Origin: JBMORL01 sp049322335
Lineage (GTDB): Bacteria > Bacteroidota > Bacteroidia > Flavobacteriales_D > UBA2798
Assembly: GCA_049322335.1 (NCBI GenBank)
Contig: JBMORL010000095.1
Span: forward strand, 1 to 64,000
Length of the DNA: 64,000 nt
Direction: 5' to 3'
In this document: piece by piece, positions 19,228 to 27,047 of the stretch
How positions within the stretch are numbered: the first letter of the stretch is position 1
Layout of the letters: each line of letters opens with the position of its first letter
Made by a program: the position numbers and the translations under genes
The notes under the pieces: model-generated
Databases searched by the model: none
The model's input: the letters and a program-made list of their open reading frames with translations, nothing else
What the model was told of the DNA's origin: nothing

Positions 19228-20448
19228 ATGAAAAAACTTAATCACTTTATGTTGCTCACTACAGCCAGCCTGTTGTTTTTAGCCATGCCTGCAAAAAGCC
19301 AGTGGACAGAAATGAATTCACCGGTGAGTGATGCGCTATACGATATAGATATGACTACCGGAAATACCGGTTATGCGGCAGGTTATTACGGAACCTTTCT
19401 AAAAAGTGTGGATGGAGGAAACAACTGGACAGCATTATCCGTCCCCTTTACAGATGATCTTCAATCTGTTTTTTTCTTTAATGCCGATAGCGGTTTTGTT
19501 GCAGGTAATGAGGGGCTGTTCCGTACCAGTGACGGAGGCCAAAACTGGACACAGGTTGTACTTCCCGATACGCAATCATTACATCATGTAGAGTTTCTTG
19601 ATGCATTCACAGGTTTTGCCACCGGAAGTTCAACCTCCATTTATAAAACAACCGATGGTGGGCTTTCCTGGCAGAAAAAAAATGTAGATACCGTTTGGTG
19701 GAATGCCATTGCTGATATAAGTTTTCCTTCAGTCAATATCGGGTATGCTGTAATGAAAGGATATAATACCCATTTTTTTAAAACTACAGATGGAGGTGAA
19801 AACTGGTTTTTGAATGATGTATTGCCTTTTTGCCCTCTGACAAATATCGAAGGAATCCATTTTACATCTGATATCCGCGGATTTTTTGGCGGCTGGTATA
19901 TTGGTGCATTTTATGAAACCAATGATGGGGGAACAACATGGACAGATCCGGTGATTAATGGAAGTACAACCACCGGAAATTATTATGATGTTGATTTTAT
20001 GAATTCAACTACCGGGGTAATGGTGGGCTATGGCGGAGATGTGTTGATCACTGCGGATGGTGGCACCACCTGGAATCCGGAATTAGCCAATGCCGGAAGT
20101 TTACCTTTGTATGCAGTGTGTTTTGACGATAACGGAACTGTTTTTTCTGCAGGAGACGGAGGAAAAATTTACAGGCGCGGAGCAATTTCATCTGTAACTG
20201 AAAGTACTATTGCCCCCGGATTTTCTGCTTACCCGAATCCTTTTGAAACTGATTTCATTATTCATTTTCCTCAAATGCAAAATGAGATCAATATAGTTAT
20301 CTACAATGCTGTAGGCGACAAAATATATGACCAGCTATTTTTCCATTCGTCAGAAATAAAACCCGAAATACAAATGAATTCGGGTGTGTATTTTGTGAAA
20401 ATAAAAACGGAGAATTTTGAGCAGGCGGGGAAGATTATTAAGCAATAA
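19228..20448 (+). CDS. Secreted YCF48/BNR-like propeller protein with type A T9SS domain
   Basis: The ATG at 19228 gives a signal peptide (MKKLNHFMLLTTASLLFLA) and a 406-residue product; the longer frame from 19150 only adds a non-export-like stretch. The body is made of repeats of the form 'T.DGG..W' (SVDGGNNWT, TSDGGQNWT, TTDGGLSWQ, TTDGGENWF, TNDGGTTWT, TADGGTTWN), alternating with 'TGFA.G' strands. This is the YCF48/HCF136-like or sialidase BNR propeller pattern, here acting as a structural fold. The C-terminus (FSAYPNPFETDFIIHF...GVYFVKIKTENFEQAGKIIKQ) is a type A type IX sorting domain. Exported or surface-attached location is well supported; the ligand is not known. Confidence 0.85.
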   Translation: MKKLNHFMLLTTASLLFLAMPAKSQWTEMNSPVSDALYDIDMTTGNTGYAAGYYGTFLKSVDGGNNWTALSVPFTDDLQSVFFFNADSGFVAGNEGLFRTSDGGQNWTQVVLPDTQSLHHVEFLDAFTGFATGSSTSIYKTTDGGLSWQKKNVDTVWWNAIADISFPSVNIGYAVMKGYNTHFFKTTDGGENWFLNDVLPFCPLTNIEGIHFTSDIRGFFGGWYIGAFYETNDGGTTWTDPVINGSTTTGNYYDVDFMNSTTGVMVGYGGDVLITADGGTTWNPELANAGSLPLYAVCFDDNGTVFSAGDGGKIYRRGAISSVTESTIAPGFSAYPNPFETDFIIHFPQMQNEINIVIYNAVGDKIYDQLFFHSSEIKPEIQMNSGVYFVKIKTENFEQAGKIIKQ

Positions 20449-20467
20449 AATAAAATTTACAACACCC

Positions 20468-20530
20468 CTGAAACAAAAAATCCCGCAGGTGCGGGACACT
20501 TTTGCTTTTTTAAGTGGAGAAGATGGGATT
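20468..20530. repeat. Direct repeat copy A: fragment of tRNA-Ala 3' end plus its terminator
   Basis: This 63-base segment matches 20635-20698 with one substitution and one single-base indel. It contains the terminator hairpin TCCCGC-AGGT-GCGGGA (20481-20496), its poly-A side (20475-20480) and the last 16 bases of the tRNA-Ala gene, but no more of the tRNA. It lies just after the stop of the preceding cargo gene and may now serve as that gene's terminator on the plus strand. Confidence 0.9.
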
Positions 20531-20590
20531 ATTTCATGCTCTCAGCTTACCACGTAGTCTTAAAACAAAAGTTCGCTTCGCTCTTATTTA

Positions 20591-20641
20591 TTTTCAGGAT
20601 TGGCCTTTTGAAAGATTACTTTCAACGGCCAATCCTGAAAA
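20591..20641. repeat. Long near-perfect inverted repeat between the two tRNA-end copies
   Basis: The left arm starts TTTTCAGGATTGGCC and the right arm ends GGCCAATCCTGAAAA. The arms continue inward as TTTTGAAAG and CTTTCAAC around an ATTA loop, giving about 23 paired bases with one bulge. It could form a stable hairpin in RNA or single-stranded DNA. It overlaps the start of repeat copy B. Confidence 0.8.
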
Positions 20642-20682
20642 CAAAAAATCCCGCAGGTGCGGGATACTTTTGCTTTTTTAAG

Positions 20683-20698
<16 letters not shown>
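20635..20698. repeat. Direct repeat copy B overlapping the genuine tRNA-Ala 3' end
   Basis: This is the second copy of the 63-64-base repeat seen at 20468-20530, offset by 167 bases. It includes the terminator and the last 16 bases of the intact tRNA-Ala gene. Duplication of a tRNA 3' end is the footprint expected from site-specific integration or from a local duplication. Confidence 0.9.
20643..20664 (-). terminator. Rho-independent terminator of tRNA-Ala
   Basis: On the minus strand a TCCCGC/GCGGGA stem with a four-base loop is followed by TTTTTTGTTTT. It starts about 20 bases after the tRNA 3' end. Confidence 0.75.
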
Positions 20699-20756
<58 letters not shown>

Positions 20757-20846
20757 TTTTCACCCTGCCAGGCTATGTGTAACAGCAGGGCGACATTTGA
20801 CCCCAAAAGTAATAAATTTTTAGTATCTTCAATCAGGATTTACCCC

Positions 20847-21734
20847 ATGCGCAGCACCGCTTTTTCCCGCCATATTGAAGAATTACTGGCCCGTTTCCTG
20901 GAAAAGGAGGCGGTGACCATTAAAAAAGCTGTTCCCGCCCACGGAGGGAGTATAAATGAATCGTTTGTGCTGGAAACTACCGAAGGAAAATTCTTTTTGA
21001 AAAGAAATGACGCCAACCTTTTCCCCGGAATGTTTGAAGCTGAAAGCCGGGGATTAAATCAATTGGCTATTACCCAAACCATAAAAGTTCCCGATCCCTA
21101 TTTCTGCGGAAATTTTAAAGGACAGGGTTTTTTGGTGATGGAATACATTCAGCCGGGATTACAGGACGAAGGATTTTGGGAAAAATTCGGACTGGCTTTG
21201 GCAGAACTGCATAAAAAAACGGCTGAAAATTACGGATACGAAGAAAACAATTATATCGGTTCTCTTCCTCAATCCAATAAACAACACCGCCAATGGTTTG
21301 AATTTTTTGCTGAAGAACGACTTCGCCCGCTGGTACAAAAAGCAACAGAAAAAAACCTTCTGCTTCGCACAGAAATTGAAATGTTCGAAAAACTATACCA
21401 TAAACTGGATGGTTTTTTCCCCGTTGAACTTCCTGCCCTGTTGCATGGTGATTTATGGAGTGGAAATTTTTTATGCAGCGTAAATGGACCTCCCGTTATA
21501 TTTGATCCGGCCATTTATTACGGGCATCGTGAAATGGATATTGCCATGAGTAAATTATTCGGAGGTTTTCAGCAAAGATTTTATTCGGCCTATAATGAAG
21601 CCCGCCCGCTGGAAAAAGGATGGGAAGAAAGAGCAGAAGTGTGTAATCTCTATCCCCTGCTAGTGCACCTGATACTTTTCGGCAGCGGATATCATAAACA
21701 AATTGAACTTACATTGAGGAAATTTACTGCATAA
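20847..21734 (+). CDS. Fructosamine kinase family protein
   Basis: The ATG at 20847 yields 295 residues, the usual length of the family; the longer frame from 20682 runs through tRNA-Ala and is not a real N-terminus. The family phosphorylates ketosamines (fructosamine or ribulosamine) on glycated proteins so that the sugar is released. Seen here: the Gly-rich nucleotide-binding start (AHGGSINESFVLET), the lysine strand KFFLKRN, the catalytic loop LLHGDLWSGNFL (about residue 200) and the DPAIYYGHREMDIAMS metal-binding segment. All fit an active aminoglycoside-phosphotransferase-like kinase of the FN3K/YniA type. It is cytoplasmic and appears monocistronic. Confidence 0.9.
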   Translation: MRSTAFSRHIEELLARFLEKEAVTIKKAVPAHGGSINESFVLETTEGKFFLKRNDANLFPGMFEAESRGLNQLAITQTIKVPDPYFCGNFKGQGFLVMEYIQPGLQDEGFWEKFGLALAELHKKTAENYGYEENNYIGSLPQSNKQHRQWFEFFAEERLRPLVQKATEKNLLLRTEIEMFEKLYHKLDGFFPVELPALLHGDLWSGNFLCSVNGPPVIFDPAIYYGHREMDIAMSKLFGGFQQRFYSAYNEARPLEKGWEERAEVCNLYPLLVHLILFGSGYHKQIELTLRKFTA

Positions 21735-21759
21735 ACTCACAGGATACCGAACTAACAAT

Positions 21760-22142
21760 CCCAATAGCTATCGGCAGAAGTGAAATACGAAATGCCGAAC
21801 AAATGAATGATGAGCAAATGAGTGTTGAGTTTTGAAGTGAAATGCGAAATGCTGATAATGCACTCAACAACTACCTGCACTTACTTAATACACTCAGTAC
21901 ACTCAATAACTTAATAACTACCCACTGCAAATACAGATCAAACGATCCCAATAGCTATCGGCAGAAGTGAATTACGAAATGCCGAACAAATGAATGATGA
22001 GCAAATGAGTGTTGAGTTTTGAAGTGAAATGCGAAATGCTGATAATGCACTCAACAATTACCTGCACTTACTTAATACACTCAGTACACTCAGTACACTC
22101 CATAACTTAATAACTACCCACTGCAAATACAGATCAAACGAT
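21760..22142. repeat. Tandem duplication of a 187-196 base non-coding unit
   Basis: Two adjacent copies (21760-21946 and 21947-22142) differ by a few substitutions and by one extra short TCAGTACAC-type unit in the second. Each starts with CCCAATAGCTATCGG, a near-palindrome around ATAGCTAT, and the sequence just after the second copy (from 22143) begins a third match, CCGGATAGCTATCAGG. Inside each copy are small GAAATGCGAAATGC and CACTCAGTACACTC repeats. I see no credible gene in 21735-22184. Confidence 0.85.
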
Positions 22143-22184
22143 CCGGATAGCTATCAGGAACACGGATTTACGCAGAAAAGATCA

Positions 22185-24023
22185 TCAATATTTTACTATC
22201 GACTTTTCCAGTTTCTCCTTCATCGCCATACACCGGTCCATTAATTTTTTATCGGGATTCCTGATCATGAACTGTGTGATTATCATATTGACGTAACCCA
22301 GCATCCGCTCTTTATCGGCATCAGGTTTATCCAGTTCTTTTTCCACTTTATCCAGTGCGGCATGGCAAAACTCCGTGGCTTTATTTTCTTCACCGGGAAT
22401 TTTCATATAAGCCATTGACAACATGACCTCACCCGAATAACCTTCCAGCTTTTTCACCGGAATTTCTTTTGTGCTTCGATCCAGAATTATTTTTGCTTCC
22501 CGTGGAAGGCCGGCATCTGAAAACGAATTGGCAAGATTAGCGAAGGCATACAGATAATTGCTTACCATCGGTTCTGATTCAAATCCATTTTTACCGGAGA
22601 TACCATATTTGTAAATTTCCAATAAATATTTTTTTTGATCTTCCCTGTTAATATGCGCTCCATAGGAAGATATTTTTTCAATGTAATGAGATAATACTAC
22701 AACTATTCCATGAGCTTCCATGTGCATATTCAGTTCGCGGTCCCAGTCGTGGTTGTATTCCCCGCTGAAATGTGTTTTTCTATCCGGGTAATTGGAAGAA
22801 ATAATATCCAGCTGTGCAATATGTGATTTATAGAGATAGTTTCGTTTGAAAACTATTTTTCCTGCAGGAATAAGACTGGAATCAGCTGACGGAACAGAAT
22901 CGGTAAGGGTGAGCGTAAAACGGTTAGCATCGATGGTAAACCATTTTTCCTCATCGGTTTTTTTACTCTCACGGGAAATATATTCCAGTACCTGGCTGAT
23001 TTCGGAAGTTGATGCAGCAGTTTCAGAAACACTCACCACATCCAGGTTATGCCGCTCATATTCCTCATCTGTTAATTTCATTTTCAATTTATATTTTCTT
23101 CTTACGTAGGAAATATACTCGGGCACATTCAGCAGGCTCGAATTAATAACCGCAACGTCTTTCCGAATTCCCTTTTTTTCCTGCATATACCAGAGAGGAA
23201 AAGTGTCTCCGTCACCGGCAGTGATAATAATTCCGTTTTTTTCGCAGGAGTTGAGCAGGTTGGCAGCATAATTTTCCATAAAAGGCCCATAGGATGTTTT
23301 ATCCAGGAATTCTTTTGCACGTTCGTTTTCTTCCCACATATCCATCTGGTAAAAACCATACATTCCCTGGTGGGCACATTTCACATCTACCCTGCCAATT
23401 AATGTCTGGTAACCGGGATTCGTTTCTTTAATTTTTTCATACAATGCCGTTTCTTTCCGGATAAAATCAGAAAACAGGTCCATTTCTTCTGTTGTAGGTT
23501 CCCTTTTCTTTTTCTCATTATAGATATCAGAAACAATTGTATTTGCTTTACCCCCATAAGCGCGGGCCAGTGACTCCATTAATGTGTCGGTTAGATTAGA
23601 AGCATCTTCCAGCTCTTCAATAATATCATCTTCGCAACCTTTGTAACCATAATAGATCATCCGGTTATAATTATACGACTGGCGGATATGGTATTTTTTC
23701 TGGTATTCAGCATGCTCAAAAGTCCGGTTCGTTCTGAATTTTTCCCCGGGTTCCATATACCGTTTTTCTTCGAGCGACCAGAACAGGTTTCGCCCGGTTT
23801 CTTTTTCGGTATAGTCCTCGTATTTATATGAAATAATTTCATACCCCGGTTTTGTTTTGGCAAAACGATAAAATTCATCCTTGCTTTCAGGAAAATAATA
23901 TTCTTTAAAAAACTGGTTAACCACTTCCTCATAACGGGGATAGGATTGATATTTTTCGATGTCTGCTTTTTTAGAACAGGAAAGGAAAACCAACAGTAAA
24001 AAGATAAAAGAAAAATATTTCAT
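22185..24023 (-). CDS. Lipoprotein with a DUF2723 C-terminal-like region
   Basis: The 612-residue product starts with a lipoprotein signal (MKYFSFIFLLLVFLSC; acylated Cys16). At about residues 255-300 it carries GDGDTFPLWYMQE, followed by GIRKDVAVINSSLLNVPEYI. This closely resembles the segment 'NGDNDTFPLWY.QE..G.R.DV.V.N.SLLN..WYI' after the membrane part of DUF2723 (TMEM260-like, O-mannosyltransferase-like) proteins of Bacteroidota. Here there is no multi-helix membrane part, only the lipid anchor. The C-terminal third is helical. It starts five bases after the M42 peptidase stop, so it is the last gene of that run. Function is unknown; a periplasmic or outer-membrane partner role is inference. 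Confidence 0.75.
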   Translation of the reverse strand: MKYFSFIFLLLVFLSCSKKADIEKYQSYPRYEEVVNQFFKEYYFPESKDEFYRFAKTKPGYEIISYKYEDYTEKETGRNLFWSLEEKRYMEPGEKFRTNRTFEHAEYQKKYHIRQSYNYNRMIYYGYKGCEDDIIEELEDASNLTDTLMESLARAYGGKANTIVSDIYNEKKKREPTTEEMDLFSDFIRKETALYEKIKETNPGYQTLIGRVDVKCAHQGMYGFYQMDMWEENERAKEFLDKTSYGPFMENYAANLLNSCEKNGIIITAGDGDTFPLWYMQEKKGIRKDVAVINSSLLNVPEYISYVRRKYKLKMKLTDEEYERHNLDVVSVSETAASTSEISQVLEYISRESKKTDEEKWFTIDANRFTLTLTDSVPSADSSLIPAGKIVFKRNYLYKSHIAQLDIISSNYPDRKTHFSGEYNHDWDRELNMHMEAHGIVVVLSHYIEKISSYGAHINREDQKKYLLEIYKYGISGKNGFESEPMVSNYLYAFANLANSFSDAGLPREAKIILDRSTKEIPVKKLEGYSGEVMLSMAYMKIPGEENKATEFCHAALDKVEKELDKPDADKERMLGYVNMIITQFMIRNPDKKLMDRCMAMKEKLEKSIVKY

Positions 24024-24028
24024 GTTTT

Positions 24029-25075
24029 TTATTTAAAACTCCAGTTGTATTTATCCATATCCTGCAAACAGTTTTTCAGCAGACTGATACTTCCGTTTAT
24101 ATCGTTTTTATCTGCCATTTCAATTACCTGGTGCACGTGACGTGTAGGGATAGAGATGCATCCTGAAATAGCTCCCCCGGCAGTCATCCGCTGAATACCG
24201 GCTGTATCCGTTCCACCCGCAGGAAGAATTTCGGGTTGCCATTTTATTTTGTGTTTATCTGCTGTTTTTTTCATAAAATCTACCATCCGGTAATCGCAGA
24301 TCACTGATGAATCCATTACTTTAATGGCTGTTCCATGTCCCAGTTCAGTTACCTTTTCATGTGGTTTGGCTCCCGGCACATCATAAGCGATGGTAATGTC
24401 CAAACCAAAACCAAAATCAGGCTGAATATTCAATGCCGCTACACTGGCTCCGCGAATTCCTACTTCCTCCTGTACCGTAAATACTCCATACACATCATAG
24501 GCCGGATTTTTTAAAACTTTTAAAGTTTCCAGTAAAATAAAAACCGAAAGGCGGTTATCCAGTGATTTGCAATTCACACAATTTCCCATTTCAATCAGCT
24601 GGCGCTCGCGCGTTACGGGATTTCCCACTGAAATATATTTTTCTACTTCCTTCTTCGGCATTCCCATATCGATAAAATAATCGGTAAGCGGAACCACTTT
24701 TTCTCTTTCTGCGGCTGTCATCATGTGGATGGGTTTCGATCCCATCACACCCACCAGGTCTTTTTTTCCATGAACAATTACACGTTGTGCCGTTAGTGTT
24801 TTCGGATCAAATCCACCCAGCGGAACGAAACGGAGAAAACCGTTATCGTCAATATGGCTCACCATAAAACCGATCTCATCCATGTGAGCCGCCACCATCA
24901 CCTTTTTTCTTTTTTTACCTCTTTTGATGGTGGTGATATTTCCCATATTATCGATGGAGATCTCATCCACAAAAGGTTTTACGGTTTTAAGCACCAGTTC
25001 ACGCACGCGTTGCTCGTGCCCGGGAGCTCCCGCCACTTCACAAACTTCTTTCAGTAATTTTATATTCATGGTCAT
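24029..25075 (-). CDS. M42 family zinc aminopeptidase (FrvX/PepA-like)
   Basis: The 348-residue product is a standard-length M42 co-catalytic metallopeptidase, which trims N-terminal residues from short peptides in the cytoplasm, usually as a dodecameric shell. The metal ligands and catalytic residues appear in order: His in VAAHMDEIGF, the bridging Asp in KSLDNRLS, the Glu pair in TVQEEVGIRGA, Asp in GFGLDITIAYDVPG and His in IPTRHVHQ. The second Met (MNIKLLKE, 25069) is an equally plausible start. It follows pyruvate kinase by 23 bases and precedes the lipoprotein by five, so it is probably co-transcribed with both. Confidence 0.92.
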   Translation of the reverse strand: MTMNIKLLKEVCEVAGAPGHEQRVRELVLKTVKPFVDEISIDNMGNITTIKRGKKRKKVMVAAHMDEIGFMVSHIDDNGFLRFVPLGGFDPKTLTAQRVIVHGKKDLVGVMGSKPIHMMTAAEREKVVPLTDYFIDMGMPKKEVEKYISVGNPVTRERQLIEMGNCVNCKSLDNRLSVFILLETLKVLKNPAYDVYGVFTVQEEVGIRGASVAALNIQPDFGFGLDITIAYDVPGAKPHEKVTELGHGTAIKVMDSSVICDYRMVDFMKKTADKHKIKWQPEILPAGGTDTAGIQRMTAGGAISGCISIPTRHVHQVIEMADKNDINGSISLLKNCLQDMDKYNWSFK

Positions 25076-25098
25076 TACGTTTATCCGTTAAACGTTAG

Positions 25099-26520
25099 TT
25101 ATTCGATTTTGCTTAGCTTAAGCATATTTGATTTTCCTTTTTCTTCGATAGGCATGCTGGCAATATTGATTACCAGGTCGCCCTCTTTCACCATGTGCAG
25201 TTTTTTCAACAGGTATTTGGAGTCAGCAATGGTATGGTCGGTGCTAACCATTTTATCGTAATACAACCCGATAACTCCCCAAACGAGACTAAGTGTGTCA
25301 AGAATTTTTTTATTTCCGGTTAAAACAATGGTGCCCGCTTTAGGCCGCTGCGATGAAATTTTGAAAGCCGTGTATCCGCTATGTGTCATGGTAATAATGG
25401 CTTTAGCTCCCACACGCTGGGCAAGACGGGTGGCATTAAAACAAATGCTATCGGTAATAAATCGTTCGTTTTCTGTATCCAGCGGAATAGATTCCTTGTG
25501 ATAAATTCCATCAAAGGTTTCTGCCTCTTCCAGGATTTTACGCATGGTTTCAATCACTTTCACCGGGTATTTTCCCACTGAAGTTTCACCACTCAGCATT
25601 ACCGCGTCAGCCCCGTCAAAAACGGCATTAGCCACATCGTTTACTTCTGCGCGGGTGGGTGAAAGACTGTTGATCATACTTTCCATCATTTGCGTAGCCA
25701 CAATTACCGGTTTGGCCTGTTCAAGGCATTTGCGGATAATCATTTTCTGAATAAGAGGGACATTTTCGAGTGGAATTTCTACTCCCAGGTCACCGCGCGC
25801 CACCATCAAAGCATCCGATTCATGAACAATATCATCAATTTCTTCCAGCGCTTCCGGCTTTTCAATTTTGGCCACTACTTTTGCTTTTTTCTGTTTGGAT
25901 GAAATCAGATGCTTGAGTTCAATAATATCACGTGCTGAACGTACAAATGATAATCCAATCCAGTCGATCTCTTTTGATAAGGCAAAATCAAGGTCGGCAA
26001 GATCTTTTTCCGTTAACGAAGGCAATGATACTTTTGTATTGGGTAAGTTTACTCCTTTTTTGGAAGAAAGGATTCCACCCTGCACAACTTTGGTAAGCAC
26101 CTCATCAATTCCATTGGAGGAAACAATTTCAAACACCAGTTTACCATCGTCCAGCAATATTTTTTCACCGGGTTTTACATCATAAGGAAATTCTTTATAG
26201 GTGATATATACTTTTTGTGCATTGCCAATCATTTTTTTGGTAGTAAAAACAATTTCATTTCCCGGCTCCACCGGCACGCCATTGTTTTCCATTTCACCTA
26301 CACGCAGTTTAGGGCCCTGTAAATCGGCAAGAATAGCTACATGTGTTCCCGTTTCCACAATCAGTTCGCGTATAATATCAATTACCTTTCCATGCTTTTC
26401 GTATTCACCATGAGAAAAATTGATCCGGAACACATTCGCTCCCTCATGCATCATCTGTCTTAATACTTCTTTATCGGAAGTAGCCGGGCCCAGCGTAGCA
26501 ACAATTTTGGTTTTTTTCAT
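25099..26520 (-). CDS. pyk: Pyruvate kinase
   Basis: This 473-residue enzyme converts phosphoenolpyruvate and ADP to pyruvate and ATP, the last step of glycolysis. Family blocks are intact: KIVATLGPATSDKE and the INFSHG segment at the N-terminus; the inserted B domain; VVAKIEKPEALEEIDDI with the catalytic Lys and Glu; ARGDLGVEIP; and ATQMMESM with LSPTRAEVNDVANAV and DAVMLSGETSVGKYP. The C-terminal allosteric domain is present. The upstream gene is the IPExxxVDY protein, nine bases away, a pairing common in this phylum. Confidence 0.97.
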   Translation of the reverse strand: MKKTKIVATLGPATSDKEVLRQMMHEGANVFRINFSHGEYEKHGKVIDIIRELIVETGTHVAILADLQGPKLRVGEMENNGVPVEPGNEIVFTTKKMIGNAQKVYITYKEFPYDVKPGEKILLDDGKLVFEIVSSNGIDEVLTKVVQGGILSSKKGVNLPNTKVSLPSLTEKDLADLDFALSKEIDWIGLSFVRSARDIIELKHLISSKQKKAKVVAKIEKPEALEEIDDIVHESDALMVARGDLGVEIPLENVPLIQKMIIRKCLEQAKPVIVATQMMESMINSLSPTRAEVNDVANAVFDGADAVMLSGETSVGKYPVKVIETMRKILEEAETFDGIYHKESIPLDTENERFITDSICFNATRLAQRVGAKAIITMTHSGYTAFKISSQRPKAGTIVLTGNKKILDTLSLVWGVIGLYYDKMVSTDHTIADSKYLLKKLHMVKEGDLVINIASMPIEEKGKSNMLKLSKIE

Positions 26521-26529
26521 TTTTCGTTA

Positions 26530-26949
26530 TTAAAAAATAAGATTTTCTTTCGACTTAAGTGTTGGCACATCTATGCGGTAAGCGGTAAGCACCAATTCAA
26601 TTTCCCTGATGGAAGCGATCATTTGTTCTGTATTTACGGCATGGTTGTTTCTCAGCAAAAGTAAGTAATCTGCCTGTTTATATTCAGGAATGATCAGCGA
26701 ATTTCCGCTCCGGTTCTCCAGCAGCTGGTATTCCACGTGATCTTCTTCGTGATAATACTCATAAAGTGAATGAATAGAGAATTCGGATTGCTTTTTAGGT
26801 TTGTTGTCAAGGTCTTCCTTCTTTTTTGCCAGTTGCAATCCTAACTTTTGGTTTAATGCCCAGCAAAGCCTGTAATCTCGGGCATGCGAACTGATACCCA
26901 CCAGGTCGAAGTCATAATCGTAGTCTACATCCAGCTGAAATTTGGTCAT
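26530..26949 (-). CDS. IPExxxVDY family protein
   Basis: The 139-residue protein contains the family signature as IPEYKQADY (about residues 86-94), followed by a leucine strand and a C-terminal helix. This Bacteroidota family is regularly found directly upstream of pyruvate kinase, as here with a nine-base gap. No catalytic residues are apparent, and its biochemical role is not known. It is the first gene of a four-gene run (this gene, pyk, M42 peptidase, lipoprotein), so the promoter at 26959-26989 probably serves all four. Confidence 0.88.
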   Translation of the reverse strand: MTKFQLDVDYDYDFDLVGISSHARDYRLCWALNQKLGLQLAKKKEDLDNKPKKQSEFSIHSLYEYYHEEDHVEYQLLENRSGNSLIIPEYKQADYLLLLRNNHAVNTEQMIASIREIELVLTAYRIDVPTLKSKENLIF

Positions 26950-26958
26950 AAGTCTTTA

Positions 26959-26989
26959 CAAAGTAAAAACTATGAGCAACAAATACAAA
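26959..26989 (-). promoter_or_regulatory. Candidate promoter of the pyk gene run
   Basis: On the minus strand TTTG (26986-26989), 19 bases and TTACTTTG (26959-26966, one mismatch to TAnnTTTG) precede the ATG at 26949 by nine bases, again a very short leader. Confidence 0.45.
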
Positions 26990-27047
26990 AGAATAACCTG
27001 AAAATTATTCCCTCTCCGGCCAATGAATACTGTTTGAACCTTTTGAA

